NCBI GenBank assembly: GCA_016892645.1
Contig: JAFEMX010000013.1
Span: 43,149 to 107,148 of the forward strand
Direction of reading: 5' to 3'
DNA: 64,000 nt
From: Micrococcaceae bacterium RIT 802
GTDB taxonomy: Bacteria; Actinomycetota; Actinomycetes; Actinomycetales; Micrococcaceae
Shown here: positions 52,901 through 60,399 of the stretch, piece by piece
Layout: each line of letters begins with the position of its first letter
Numbering within the stretch: the first letter of the stretch is position 1
The notes under the pieces: generated by a model
Seen by the model: the letters and a program-made list of their open reading frames with translations, nothing else
Told to the model about the DNA's origin: nothing
The model's database searches: none
Translations under genes and position numbers: made by a program

Positions 52901-54099
52901 CCGTGTACAACGCCACTACCGGCGCCTATGTCCGCCGCTGGGTTTACACCAGTTACGGGACCGGGAAGTACCAGCCCGGAATCGGCACGGACGGAACGAG
53001 CGTGCTGATCGCCCAGTGTTGGGCGGATACGGGGAAGATCACGTGGAGGACTCACGACAAGACCACTGGTGCGGTGACCGCGACCACGAATTCGGATACC
53101 GTGCTCCGGCGGAACCTGACGGGCATCTACCGTGGGGCGGCCGACTTCGGAACCACCCGGGTTGTGGTGGCCAGGGAAGACGGGGCCACGAACGTGTACA
53201 CCTCGGCCGGGGTCAACGTCGATGCGGGTGGATGGTGGTCGGCGGGCACGGACGTTGTCTACGGACTTGTCTGGGACGGGGCCGCGTTTCGGCAACTGAC
53301 CGGGCAGGGGAGCCTCGTCACATACTCCGGGTTCCAGGACACCATTGGAGACACGGACGACTGGTGGATTTGCACCACTTGGACGGGCGCCGGTGGCTCG
53401 CAGACGACGATGGGCCCGGCTCAGAGGTTCCTATTCTGGCGACGCTCCGAACTACAGGTCTCGGCGGGGATCCTGCCAGCTGGAGCTACGGGCATGGTCG
53501 TCTACCTGGCCCGGAAGGCCACGGTGCCCAACCGGGCGGATTTCCATGCGCTGGGCACTTTCGCGGGGTCGACGGCAACCATTGACGTCCCCGCCGATTG
53601 GGCTACCGGGTCCAACCCGTTGTCGGTGAACACATTCAACACGTCCACGCCGGGACTGATCCGTTCGCGGTCTGCGAACTTCGAGGTCAAGGGAGATGGC
53701 ACCGGGCACTGGGGACCGCTGGCGTTCAACGCGGACGGCACCATGACGAGCTCGGCGGTGCCGGCATGGGTTCCGATCACGTCGTTCCGTTCGGGATTCA
53801 CGGTTGGCGACTTCGGTTTTGTCCCTTCCTACCGGTCCTGGCCGGACGGGAAAGTCGAGCTACGGGGTGTGATCAAAGGTACGATGGATCTCGCGCAAGT
53901 CATCGCGGATCTTCCCACGACGATGCGTCCCGCGCAACCGGTCAACGTGGCTTGCGCGACGTCCTCGGGTGGTGGGGTGACGGCCGTGATGCGCGTCGAA
54001 TTCGGATCCGTGGCGAATCCGGACGGCATCACCATCTACCCGCAGGGAGGGACCCGCACATGGGCGTCACTCGACGGACTCTCCTACTATCGGGTCTAG
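49906..54099 (+). CDS. Large tail fibre / receptor-binding protein
   Basis: A 1397-aa minor tail protein, GTG 49906 in an overlap. The N-terminal ~100 residues are a tail-attachment domain, followed by a fibronectin-type stretch, Ala-rich coiled-coil regions (about 180-300, many AA/AE/Ax repeats), beta-rich carbohydrate-binding-like domains, and a C-terminal segment ending near YPQGGTRTWASLDGLSYYRV. It likely mediates host binding. A second gene begins inside its last 40 bp. Confidence 0.82.
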   Translation: MISPKDARSVDWLARTLASQDRRLTGLETKPGLAFSSIENGSIDEYTVDGTLASVIGKQHDGTHTATSVTGPKPPTPWFPAASAVPGVVEVRWNGKFAGGALSPMDLKHVAAYVVPAGGPIDLTAQAGVMTGELGDAVQVQVEAGVYDVYLVAWTLSGKYSDAAGPAAVVVPVPADMEAVQAELDAANTAIDAVKTDLADTKVALDTRLDTAESDLSASKARLDTAEGQLTDAFGQLGTVDSRISIAQDATLSSAAATAQEKADEAQAVAAEAVARLAANAGNMAPYGDNEGFSGTRFPLNSAEAHSGERAWAVTAAGTQQFGDYLPDIPVAPGAWYRFGFWYKLTAPIPPTSSIFGMPMVWVTEGGAAWNTASQYGGAYQYGHYADMTTTGKWLYHSWLQQAPAVDSSGAPIAKLRPRYFLWSVNVPEGSTVRIDDFTMQDVTAAKSAIDAAATAQAAAEDAHQAAGDAQTTAESALTMAGSKSKVYYSTSAPSGTGTSTGDLWRQVDASRNVISEWYWSSSNAWQASQITTSAISNLDVGKLTVGTGVIATLVAQKIAGATASFQTVDVKNLFATTGTLAEAVITRLFTDIFATNKLSANQVLIGSGENLVPNGSGELGSTAGWPAPLIYDAVDKPAGDGIAGAFRTVAGQGTVTNSSPLFSVNPGEEYLFEVWLKADKPDSRIYMEYRDQTNAQNVAFSAALDADGAALPNGNAAVYFAANAPVPTTWTKWTAVGIPGPTVEKIRVSGLYFNHPNGTERNAVVSVAGFSVRPRVGTSLVATGAIIAPHITASEEMSAKLGEFLRVNTRMLEATAIDGMVITGAIIQSPGEGAGYQLTSGGYTSWDAEGNLTVRLPSDGSSPQFRGDIEAQSLTASGRVSLRAVGNEITSGAELIMESGVTAPLSPPSVNTVYASVPLPYTGELNGINTAGLARANNLWWRTSLNGTTLQLHGISDAGTLVTTIATGLLGSNGVTAIGNELFVLGRWGGAAEPRHVAVYNATTGAYVRRWVYTSYGTGKYQPGIGTDGTSVLIAQCWADTGKITWRTHDKTTGAVTATTNSDTVLRRNLTGIYRGAADFGTTRVVVAREDGATNVYTSAGVNVDAGGWWSAGTDVVYGLVWDGAAFRQLTGQGSLVTYSGFQDTIGDTDDWWICTTWTGAGGSQTTMGPAQRFLFWRRSELQVSAGILPAGATGMVVYLARKATVPNRADFHALGTFAGSTATIDVPADWATGSNPLSVNTFNTSTPGLIRSRSANFEVKGDGTGHWGPLAFNADGTMTSSAVPAWVPITSFRSGFTVGDFGFVPSYRSWPDGKVELRGVIKGTMDLAQVIADLPTTMRPAQPVNVACATSSGGGVTAVMRVEFGSVANPDGITIYPQGGTRTWASLDGLSYYRV

Positions 54100-54851
54100 G
54101 GGGCGCCATGCTGATCACCCTCGGTGACGTGCACCAGCTGTCCGTCCAGCCACGCACCCCAACCCCCGTCGAATCCATCTCCTACCCTGCCGTCGCCGCG
54201 CACCGCGGCGGCAGGGCCCTCTACCCGGAGGGCAGCATGGACGCCTTCCGCGCCGTCGTGGCGGATCATCCGGGGATGCCGCTGGAGATGGACGTGCGCC
54301 CGTTGGCGGATGGGACACTGGTCGTCTGCCACGACGATACCGTGGACCGGATCGCAGCCGACGGGACCACCGGGCGGGTGGACCAGATGACCCAAGCTCA
54401 GTGGAAGAACCTCCGGGTCAAGAACCTGGACGGTACCGTGACCGGGCCGGCAGCGTTCCTCCAGGATGTGCTGGACGAGTTTGGTGGAACCAACACGGTG
54501 ATGTTGATCGAGTGCAAGGTCTACACGGGGTCCGCCCGCAACAGGTACGTGGAGCAGTGCTGGCCATACCGGGACCAGATCATCGCCGCTTCGTTTTCCC
54601 CGAACACGGCCCGCATCCTCGCGGGATCGGGATTCGCGGGACAGTACCTGGCGACGAAGCCCGTCGCTGACATTCCCGAATGGGCGGGGCATGTGGCGAT
54701 CGACCACACGACGATCACCCCGGCAGTCGTGGCGGAGGTCCACGCTGCAGGGTCCAGGTTGTGGGCGTGGACCGTTGACTCCGTTGCCCGCAAGGATGAA
54801 CTGTTCGGGATGGGCGTCGACGGGATCTTCACGGACGATCCGACAATCTAG
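54060..54851 (+). CDS. Tail-associated glycerophosphodiester phosphodiesterase (GDPD)
   Basis: A 263-aa GDPD-fold enzyme: AAHRGGRALYPEGSMDAFR, LEMDVRPLADGTLVVCHDD with the catalytic His pair and metal-binding Glu/Asp, and GVDGIFTDDP. In phages such enzymes may cleave glycerophosphate-type teichoic acids on the host wall. ATG 54060 has GGGAGGG upstream and gives MGVTRRTLLLSGLGG, a twin-arginine-like N-terminus; ATG 54108 would remove it. It overlaps the fibre gene by 40 bp. Confidence 0.85.
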   Translation: MGVTRRTLLLSGLGGAMLITLGDVHQLSVQPRTPTPVESISYPAVAAHRGGRALYPEGSMDAFRAVVADHPGMPLEMDVRPLADGTLVVCHDDTVDRIAADGTTGRVDQMTQAQWKNLRVKNLDGTVTGPAAFLQDVLDEFGGTNTVMLIECKVYTGSARNRYVEQCWPYRDQIIAASFSPNTARILAGSGFAGQYLATKPVADIPEWAGHVAIDHTTITPAVVAEVHAAGSRLWAWTVDSVARKDELFGMGVDGIFTDDPTI

Positions 54852-54867
54852 CCCATGCCACAAGCAA

Positions 54868-54893
54868 GGCCCCCACCAGCCGTGGGGGCCTTT
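54868..54893 (+). terminator. Intrinsic terminator after GDPD gene
   Basis: GGCCCCCAC (54868-54876) and GTGGGGGCC (54882-54890) form a 9-bp stem with a 5-nt loop followed by TTT. The downstream genes therefore probably have their own promoter or read through. Confidence 0.75.
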
Positions 54894-54919
54894 CGCATGC
54901 CCGGAAAGGGGCCCCCCGC

Positions 54920-55378
54920 ATGTCACTTAGAAGTCTGAAACCCCACGGCCCGCGGGGGGTGATGCTCCTCGGGTTCGCGCTCCTCGCGCTGACGATGGGG
55001 TACGCCTATGCCGGTCGCCCGGACCGGGGCGGTACGCTCGCCTGGCTGGATCACGTGATCCCGATTCCCGTCTTCGGGTACCTGTGGATCCTGGTTGGGG
55101 GTTGGCTTACGCTTTCCGCGTTCCGGGTGAACCAGTCGAGGGCGTTGGGTGCGTTCTCCGGGATGTGTTTCCTGTGGGCGATGGCCTACGCGATCTCGGG
55201 TGTCATCAACCTGGCCAACGGGGAACCGCCTCGCGGGTTCACGTTGATCCCCGCGTTCCTCGCGCTGACGATCGCCTGTGCCGCTGCCACCCGGATGGTC
55301 AATCCCGCGTCTTCGCATGTGGAGGTCGTGGTGAAGCCCGGCCCCCGCCCCACCGATGGGGGCACCGACGATGCATGA
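54920..55378 (+). CDS. Four-helix membrane protein
   Basis: A 152-aa protein with about four hydrophobic helices (VMLLGFALLALTMGYAYA, FGYLWILVGGWLTLSAF, GMCFLWAMAYAISGVINLA, FLALTIACAAATRM) and a hydrophilic tail. Overlaps the next gene by 8 bp. Location near lysis genes allows a role in lysis or envelope, not established. Confidence 0.7.
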   Translation: MSLRSLKPHGPRGVMLLGFALLALTMGYAYAGRPDRGGTLAWLDHVIPIPVFGYLWILVGGWLTLSAFRVNQSRALGAFSGMCFLWAMAYAISGVINLANGEPPRGFTLIPAFLALTIACAAATRMVNPASSHVEVVVKPGPRPTDGGTDDA

Positions 55379-55787
55379 AATCAGCTGGGGGGCATTCGGA
55401 GCGGTGCAGGCGTCGGCGACGACGGGTGACATCAACTGGGGAGCGGTCGGCGCGGTGCTGCTGTCGCTGGCCACTATTACCAGTTCGGTCTTCGCGTCCA
55501 GGATCACGGCGAAGGGCGGCAAGGATACCGCCGAGGTCTCGGTGAAGCCGGGGCTGGAGGAAAACACGACGGCCCGCATCGAGTTGTTGTTCAAGGAGTA
55601 CGAGCGGGACCGGGCCGAGGACGAGCGCAAGCGCAAGGAGCTCGAGGCGAAGGTCGAGCGGCAGGGCCGGGAGATCGAGGAGTTGAAGAAGAAGCTCCCG
55701 CGGTATCGGTCTTATATCCGCAGGCTGCGCCACATCATCGAGTCCCTGGGCGGGGACCCCGGGCCGTGGCCCGAAGACCTCGAATGA
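55371..55787 (+). CDS. Membrane-anchored coiled-coil protein
   Basis: A 138-aa protein with one hydrophobic helix (GAVGAVLLSLATITSSVFA) and then a long charged coiled coil (about 70-120, rich in Glu, Arg and Lys). Typical of small phage structural or lysis-accessory (Rz-like) proteins. Function not fixed. Confidence 0.65.
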   Translation: MHEISWGAFGAVQASATTGDINWGAVGAVLLSLATITSSVFASRITAKGGKDTAEVSVKPGLEENTTARIELLFKEYERDRAEDERKRKELEAKVERQGREIEELKKKLPRYRSYIRRLRHIIESLGGDPGPWPEDLE

Positions 55788-55853
55788 CCATCGATTGTCC
55801 GCCTGGGGGCGACACCACAAGCAGTCTCGAAACCATCACCCTAGGAGAATGAA

Positions 55854-56198
55854 ATGCCCATCAAGACTGAAATCATGCGCAACGCCGTCGTGGCGGGCCC
55901 AGGGTATGGACCCATGGCAACCCATGGTGCCCTCTACACCACGTCACCTGGTGCCACGGCACCGTCCGAACCTGTCGGGGCCTCGTACGCCCGGCAACCC
56001 CTCACGTGGGGGGCACCCAGCAATGGGGTGATCCAGGCTGTCGCGACGTTCACGGTCCCGGCAGGCAACGAGATCGTCGGGCAGGGTGTCCACGATGCGT
56101 TGACGGCCGGGAATTACCTCGACGGGGAGGACACGACGGCGCAGGTCTTTTCCATTGAGGGGACCGTGACGATCACGTTCTTCGCGGCCGCGCCGTAG
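55854..56198 (+). CDS. Phage tail fibre-like protein
   Basis: A 114-aa protein of the small tail-fibre type (IKTEIMRNAVVAGPGYGPMA, VIQAVATFTVPAGNEIVGQG), commonly found before fibre genes of actinophages. TAGGAGA precedes ATG 55854. Probably a small fibre or adhesin head. Confidence 0.68.
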   Translation: MPIKTEIMRNAVVAGPGYGPMATHGALYTTSPGATAPSEPVGASYARQPLTWGAPSNGVIQAVATFTVPAGNEIVGQGVHDALTAGNYLDGEDTTAQVFSIEGTVTITFFAAAP

Positions 56199-56213
56199 GG
56201 CGGGTGATCCGGC

Positions 56214-57875
56214 ATGGCCACGGCTCCGGCACGCGCCTACGCCGCCACCCCTACGGTCGGTTGGGCGTCGACGGCGAACAACAAGACCACCCCGGTCTTC
56301 GATGTGCAGGCAGGGGACCTCATCGTCCTGGTGGCCTTCAGCGAGGATGCCCAGTACACGCTGCCGGCGCCCACGTGGACGGGGGCCGGGGCGTGGACGC
56401 TCCGGCAGTCGGTGGTCGTCTCCGGCTATTGCACGGCCTACCTCTACACCTGTGTTGTCACCGCGACGGCGACCGGGCGGACGATCTCGATGTCCCGCAG
56501 CGGTGGCCAGTGGTCCTTCTACGCCTCGGGTTGGCGCAACCACGGCGGCCTCGGCGTCTCCGGGAAGGCGAACGTCAATTCCGGTGCACCTGCTCTGAAC
56601 CTCGCGACGGCGCCGAACTCTGCGGTCATCGTCGGGAACTCGGACTGGACGGCCAACGGGTCTGCCCATTCGTGGCGGACGGTCAACGGGACGCCCATCG
56701 CGGAGACCTCGCGGGGCGGCACGGCCGGCACAACGTACATGTGCTACTCCGGCTACTCCCCGGACACGGGGCCGGCGGGGACGATCACGTTTGGGATGCT
56801 CACCCCATCCACACAGAAGTACTCCATCGTCGGTGTCGAGATCCTTGGCACCGCGGACACGGCCCCTTCCTTCGAGTGGGACGCGGTCTTCGAGCCCGAC
56901 GTGGTGTTGACCAGCACCCTGACCCCCGCCTTCGCCTGGGATGCAACCTTGGATCCGGACGCGGCCTTGTCCGCCGGCGTGGTCCCGGCGTTCGCGTGGG
57001 GGACCACACGGGAAGTCGGGGTTGGACTCTCCGGTTCCGGCACCCCGGGCTTCGCGTGGGATGCCACAGCGGCGCCGGACGTTGAGCTCACGGGGTCGAC
57101 GGCCCCGCACTTCGCGTGGGATTCGGTTGCCGATGTGGACGTGTCCCTGTCCGGGGCGCAGTCCAGTGACAGGGCGTGGTCTGCCACGTTCGGTGTCGAC
57201 GTCGAACTCACGGGAGCGCACGAGCTGGGCTTCGAGTACCAGACCAACCTCGACGCCGGGGTGGACCTCATGGCGGACCTGTCCCCGGCGTTCGCCTGGG
57301 ATGCGGTCTTTACACCAGACGTCGGGCTGACCGGGACGATCAGTCGTGGCCGGTCCTGGTACTCAATCAGCAGCGTCGACGTCGACCTCACCGGCACGAT
57401 CGCGCCGCACTTCGCATGGGACGCCACGTTCGATGTGGACGTCGCCCTTTCAGACCAACCACAGGAGCCCAATATGGCGCAGCCATCACCCGACTGGAAT
57501 CTCGTCCTCCTCAAGTGGGCGGGGGTGCGCCTGGATGGGACGCCGTGCACGGGGCAGTTGAAGTTCACGTACAACGGTGCCGGGAAGTTCATGCTGGACG
57601 ACGACCCGGAAACCCCGCTCTCGATCTACACGGCGGAGCTCAGCGTGCAGCTGGTGACGAAGATGGTGTTGTTCGAGGGGGTGCCGCGGGAGGTGGGGTA
57701 CGCGGAGATCTGGGTGCCGGCCTCCAACGATCCGGACATCACCGGGGCGGGAGGGACCTACACCTGCACGGAGAAGCTGGACGGTTCGGTGGGCCAGGCT
57801 CCGTTCCAGTTCGTCGCCGACATCGACGCCCCGGATGGGGTCATCTGGCTGAACAAGGTCGAGCACGTGGCCTGA
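56214..57875 (+). CDS. Repeat-rich fibre protein
   Basis: A 553-aa protein. N-terminal ~215 residues form a beta-rich domain (GVASTANNKTTPVFDV-like start). A region of ten ~20-residue tandem repeats (about 221-416) follows, each close to FAWDATxxxDVxLxGTxxPx. The last ~135 residues are a separate beta-rich domain (WAGVRLDGTPCTGQLKFTYN). Likely an external fibre that extends as a beta structure; receptor or substrate unknown. Confidence 0.75.
   Translation: MATAPARAYAATPTVGWASTANNKTTPVFDVQAGDLIVLVAFSEDAQYTLPAPTWTGAGAWTLRQSVVVSGYCTAYLYTCVVTATATGRTISMSRSGGQWSFYASGWRNHGGLGVSGKANVNSGAPALNLATAPNSAVIVGNSDWTANGSAHSWRTVNGTPIAETSRGGTAGTTYMCYSGYSPDTGPAGTITFGMLTPSTQKYSIVGVEILGTADTAPSFEWDAVFEPDVVLTSTLTPAFAWDATLDPDAALSAGVVPAFAWGTTREVGVGLSGSGTPGFAWDATAAPDVELTGSTAPHFAWDSVADVDVSLSGAQSSDRAWSATFGVDVELTGAHELGFEYQTNLDAGVDLMADLSPAFAWDAVFTPDVGLTGTISRGRSWYSISSVDVDLTGTIAPHFAWDATFDVDVALSDQPQEPNMAQPSPDWNLVLLKWAGVRLDGTPCTGQLKFTYNGAGKFMLDDDPETPLSIYTAELSVQLVTKMVLFEGVPREVGYAEIWVPASNDPDITGAGGTYTCTEKLDGSVGQAPFQFVADIDAPDGVIWLNKVEHVA
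56871..57463 (+). repeat. Ten tandem 60-bp / 20-aa repeats
   Basis: Within the fibre gene, units such as FAWDATLDPDAALSAGVVPA, FAWDATAAPDVELTGSTAPH and FAWDATFDVDVALSDQ recur every 20 residues with conserved aromatic (F/Y-x-W) and D-V-x-L positions. Two units are degenerate (RAWSATFG, RSWYSISS). DNA identity is lower than protein identity, so the array is old. Confidence 0.85.
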
Positions 57876-57943
57876 CGGCAACCCACCACATTCCCCAGGC
57901 ACCTGGACACCGGGTGTCTTTTTCATTGCCCGGAAGGCTTCCC

Positions 57944-59245
57944 ATGAAAGAGCAGCTGGTCACCCATGCGAAGAAGATCTACGACGGCGTGAATGCGTGT
58001 ACGTCGATCACGGTCCACGAGACCGCCAACACCGACGTGGGCGCCGACGCCCAGGCCCACGCGGACCTGCAGACGAACGGCACCGTCAGGCAGGCGTCCT
58101 GGCACATCACGGTGGACGACGTCGAGGCGATCCGTTCGTTCCCGAACACCGCCCAGTGTTGGCACGCCGGCACCGATGAGGGGAACCGGAACAGCGTGGC
58201 CGTCGAGATCTGCGTGAACGCGGACGGCGACTACGACAAGGCGTTCAAGATCGCGGCGGCAACGGTCGCCGACCTCCGCCAGGAACTCGGACTCGGCCGC
58301 GACGAGGTCCTGCAGCACCACGCGTGGACCGGGAAGGACTGCCCCAACCAGATGCGGGCGGCCGGACGCTGGCAAGAATTCCTCGACCTCACGGGCACCG
58401 TCCAGAAAGAAGGAACCATGATCAATCCCGTCCCCGGGTGGGTGAGCTCCGAATGGTCCAGGAACCGGGTGAACCCGGCGACTGGCGTCCGGACCAGCCA
58501 TGCCGGCATCGACATCGCCGCGCCGATCGGCACCCTAGTGCGGGCTGCGTTCGCGGGCCGCGTCATCAGCGTCCGCACCGGTTCCTACAACGGGGACCCG
58601 CACCTGTGGAAGGGTGTGAAGTCCGGCAACCACGTCCTGATCGAGAACAGCGACGGCGCGTGCCAGTACTACGGCCACCTGAACACCACCGGCGAGTACG
58701 AGGGTGACTGGGTCGAGGCCGGCGAGATCATCGGCACCGTCGGCAAGACGGGGCAGGTCACCGGCCCGCACCTGCACTTCGAATGCTGGTCGAACGACGA
58801 CCTGAACTCCCACTTCAATCCGCGGATCCTGTTCGAGCGCTACGGCCTCGAACCCGGCGTCGACAACACCGAGCTGGCGCCGGCCGCATCCATCACCCCC
58901 ATCAAGAAGGACTGGTTCGACATGGCCTCAGAAGCCGACATCCGCAATATCGTCCGCGAAGAAATCCGGGACGCACTCCGTGGCGTCGGCCAGACGGTCG
59001 CCGCCCACAAGTTCGCCGCGTTCCGGGCCAACGACAAGGACCCCAAGGAGATCAATCTCGCCGAGGGTGCACGAACCTCCCAGCGCGTCGAGAAGATTTC
59101 CCGCGAAACCCGTGCCCTGGTCCAATCCATCGCGCAGAAGAACGGTCTCACCGGCACCGAAATAGGTGACATCGTCCGCGATGCCGTCGCCGAGTCCGTC
59201 GTCACCGTCGACGTGAGCGTCGCCGGGAAGAACCCGCAGGGCTGA
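57944..59245 (+). CDS. Two-domain endolysin: amidase plus M23 peptidase
   Basis: A 433-aa lysin. The N-terminal amidase_2 domain (about 15-150) has TVHETANT, SWHITVDD and HHAWTGKDCPNQ with the zinc ligands; a M23 endopeptidase domain follows (SHAGIDIAAPIGTL, YYGHLNTT, GPHLHFECW). A C-terminal helical region may bind cell wall or oligomerise. It would cut both the amide between MurNAc and peptide and peptide crosslinks. No signal peptide, so it needs the holin. ATG 57944. Confidence 0.92.
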   Translation: MKEQLVTHAKKIYDGVNACTSITVHETANTDVGADAQAHADLQTNGTVRQASWHITVDDVEAIRSFPNTAQCWHAGTDEGNRNSVAVEICVNADGDYDKAFKIAAATVADLRQELGLGRDEVLQHHAWTGKDCPNQMRAAGRWQEFLDLTGTVQKEGTMINPVPGWVSSEWSRNRVNPATGVRTSHAGIDIAAPIGTLVRAAFAGRVISVRTGSYNGDPHLWKGVKSGNHVLIENSDGACQYYGHLNTTGEYEGDWVEAGEIIGTVGKTGQVTGPHLHFECWSNDDLNSHFNPRILFERYGLEPGVDNTELAPAASITPIKKDWFDMASEADIRNIVREEIRDALRGVGQTVAAHKFAAFRANDKDPKEINLAEGARTSQRVEKISRETRALVQSIAQKNGLTGTEIGDIVRDAVAESVVTVDVSVAGKNPQG

Positions 59246-59256
59246 GGGCCAGTGCC

Positions 59257-59415
59257 ATGCAGTGGGTTCGTGCCGCCGGCGGGGTGGCCCTGACATTCAT
59301 CGGTGTCTGGAACGTGTTCAACGGACTCGCCAGGGCCCTTGAGCCCCGCCTGGTCACCCTGTTCTGGGCGAACCAGGAGAAGTACACACAACGGAAGAAG
59401 GAAGCAAAATGTTGA
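59257..59415 (+). CDS. Small membrane-associated protein (52 aa)
   Basis: Begins at ATG 59257 and overlaps the holin start by 7 bp. One hydrophobic segment (AGGVALTFIGVWNVFNGL) and a basic tail (YTQRKKEAKC). Location between endolysin and holin suggests a lysis accessory or antiholin (inference). Confidence 0.6.
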   Translation: MQWVRAAGGVALTFIGVWNVFNGLARALEPRLVTLFWANQEKYTQRKKEAKC

Positions 59416-59636
59416 AGGACATCATCCCGGCCGCACTGCGGTCGAAGGTCTACATCGGCGTCGCCCTGCTCGGGTTCGCCCTGGGTGGGACGCAGGTCGG
59501 GTTCGCGGCCGCGAAGGTCGACCAGCCCGTCTGGCTGGTGGTCGCGTTCGCGGTCTACGGGTTTGTGGTCACCGCGGTGGGCTTCACCGCCGCATCGAAC
59601 ACCCCGAACCTGCAGGGCCGGCACGAAGCCGAGTAG
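59409..59636 (+). CDS. Holin-like two-helix membrane protein
   Basis: A 75-aa protein with two hydrophobic helices (VYIGVALLGFALGGTQVGFA and VWLVVAFAVYGFVVTAVGFT), directly downstream of the endolysin, so it should form the membrane lesion that releases it. Typical siphovirus holin size. Confidence 0.82.
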   Translation: MLKDIIPAALRSKVYIGVALLGFALGGTQVGFAAAKVDQPVWLVVAFAVYGFVVTAVGFTAASNTPNLQGRHEAE

Positions 59637-59647
59637 AGGAGTCCCGC

Positions 59648-59757
59648 GCGGTGGCGGGGCATAGTGACCACCGCAACGCCGACCCGCCAGTAACTCGAGC
59701 TCTCTGGCGGGTTGGCACAACTTTGGATGGCGCCCCACCTCTCCGCAGGTGGGGCGC
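59648..59757. terminator. Three tandem hairpins ending the late operon
   Basis: GCGGTGG/CCACCGC (59648-59654, 59668-59674), ACCCGCCAG/CTGGCGGGT (59682-59690, 59704-59712) and GCGCCCCACCT/AGGTGGGGCGC (59730-59740, 59747-59757) form successive perfect stems. Together they should stop late transcription before attR. Confidence 0.75.
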
Positions 59758-59826
59758 TATCGTCTTGTCCAAAATCGGATCGTTGTATTCTCGGGGAAGG
59801 TGTTACTGCGTCTGGGAGGGGCAGCA

Positions 59827-60060
59827 ATGAGATTGGGAGACCTCGGTCGAGTCCATAGGTTCCGAAGAGTCACGTATCAATCGGGGGACGTATCGATCAC
59901 GGGCAAGCTGGAGTTCTTTCAGGCGATGGAGCACGATGGCCTGAACGGGGTGGCCCTCACGATCGGTGGGTGGGTGTCCCACCCGCTCGGGGTGGACGAG
60001 GAGATCAAGATCCACGCGGACGGGCCGGATGCATCCAGCGGACAATACCGAGGGTACTGA
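59827..60060 (+). CDS. Hypothetical protein near attR
   Basis: A 77-aa protein, ATG 59827, preceded by GAGGGG and placed after the late terminators. TTGTCC at 59765-59770 and TATTCT at 59786-59791 could be a weak promoter, with short spacing. Small beta-rich product; lysogen expression is plausible. Function unknown. Confidence 0.6.
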   Translation: MRLGDLGRVHRFRRVTYQSGDVSITGKLEFFQAMEHDGLNGVALTIGGWVSHPLGVDEEIKIHADGPDASSGQYRGY

Positions 60061-60220
60061 GCCCAGCCGGCTCGATCGCCGGCCCGCCAGGGACGCGCTG
60101 ATCGTGGAGCTGCGCCTGCGTGGGTTCTCGTTCCAGGAGATTGCCGATCGGGCAGGCTGCTCAGTGGGGACGGCACACCGCGTGGCCACCGCCGCAGACG
60201 CGCGTTCGCCGGGGGAGTAG
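60029..60220 (+). CDS. Small HTH protein next to attR
   Basis: A 63-aa protein from ATG 60029 that overlaps the previous gene. FSFQEIADRAGCSVGTAHRV is a clear helix-turn-helix, after a basic leader. Its site 30 bp from attR makes it a candidate recombination directionality factor or regulator; function inferred only. Confidence 0.62.
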   Translation: MHPADNTEGTEPSRLDRRPARDALIVELRLRGFSFQEIADRAGCSVGTAHRVATAADARSPGE

Positions 60221-60249
60221 GCTCCCGGTAAATGGTGCTGGCGGGCTGC

Positions 60250-60291
60250 GGTGAGAACAGGCACCATTCATATTGATGTCAGCGGTCCTCG
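60250..60291 (+). other. attR (phage-host junction, right)
   Basis: Crossover core TTCAT at 60267-60271; phage half GGTGAGAACAGGCACCATTC at 60250-60269, host half (60272 onward) is pilin coding. Together with attL it defines the ends of the prophage. Confidence 0.8.
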
Positions 60292-60374
60292 TTGCTGCAT
60301 TGCTTGCCATCGCGGGTCCACGACTCAGCGACCTGTTCAACCAGGCCATCAACCGGGTCTCCGGGCTCGACTAA
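60270..60374 (+). pseudogene. Flp-type pilin gene, 3' part
   Basis: Reads ILMSAVLVAALLAIAGPR then LSDLFNQAINRVSGLD to the TAA stop, i.e. the membrane helix and C-terminus missing from the 5' fragment. Joined at the core to 15332-15471, it gives a single 80-codon frame. Without a start or promoter here it is silent in the lysogen. Confidence 0.82.
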
Positions 60375-60399
60375 CGACGGAAACGGTATCCCGGCACTG

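Larger units (their letters stand above)
15470..60271. mobile_element. Complete-looking 44.8-kb siphovirus-type prophage
   Basis: Bounded by matching TTCAT cores in the two halves of one pilin gene and containing, in order, integrase, ImmA-like protease, cargo genes, repressor switch, early genes, packaging, head, connector, tail, fibre and lysis genes. No obvious frameshift or deletion in structural genes. Late genes all read plus; lysogeny genes read minus. The core-to-core distance is 44,800 bp. Long tape measure, tail chaperone frameshift and tail terminator identify a long non-contractile tail. Confidence 0.95.
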
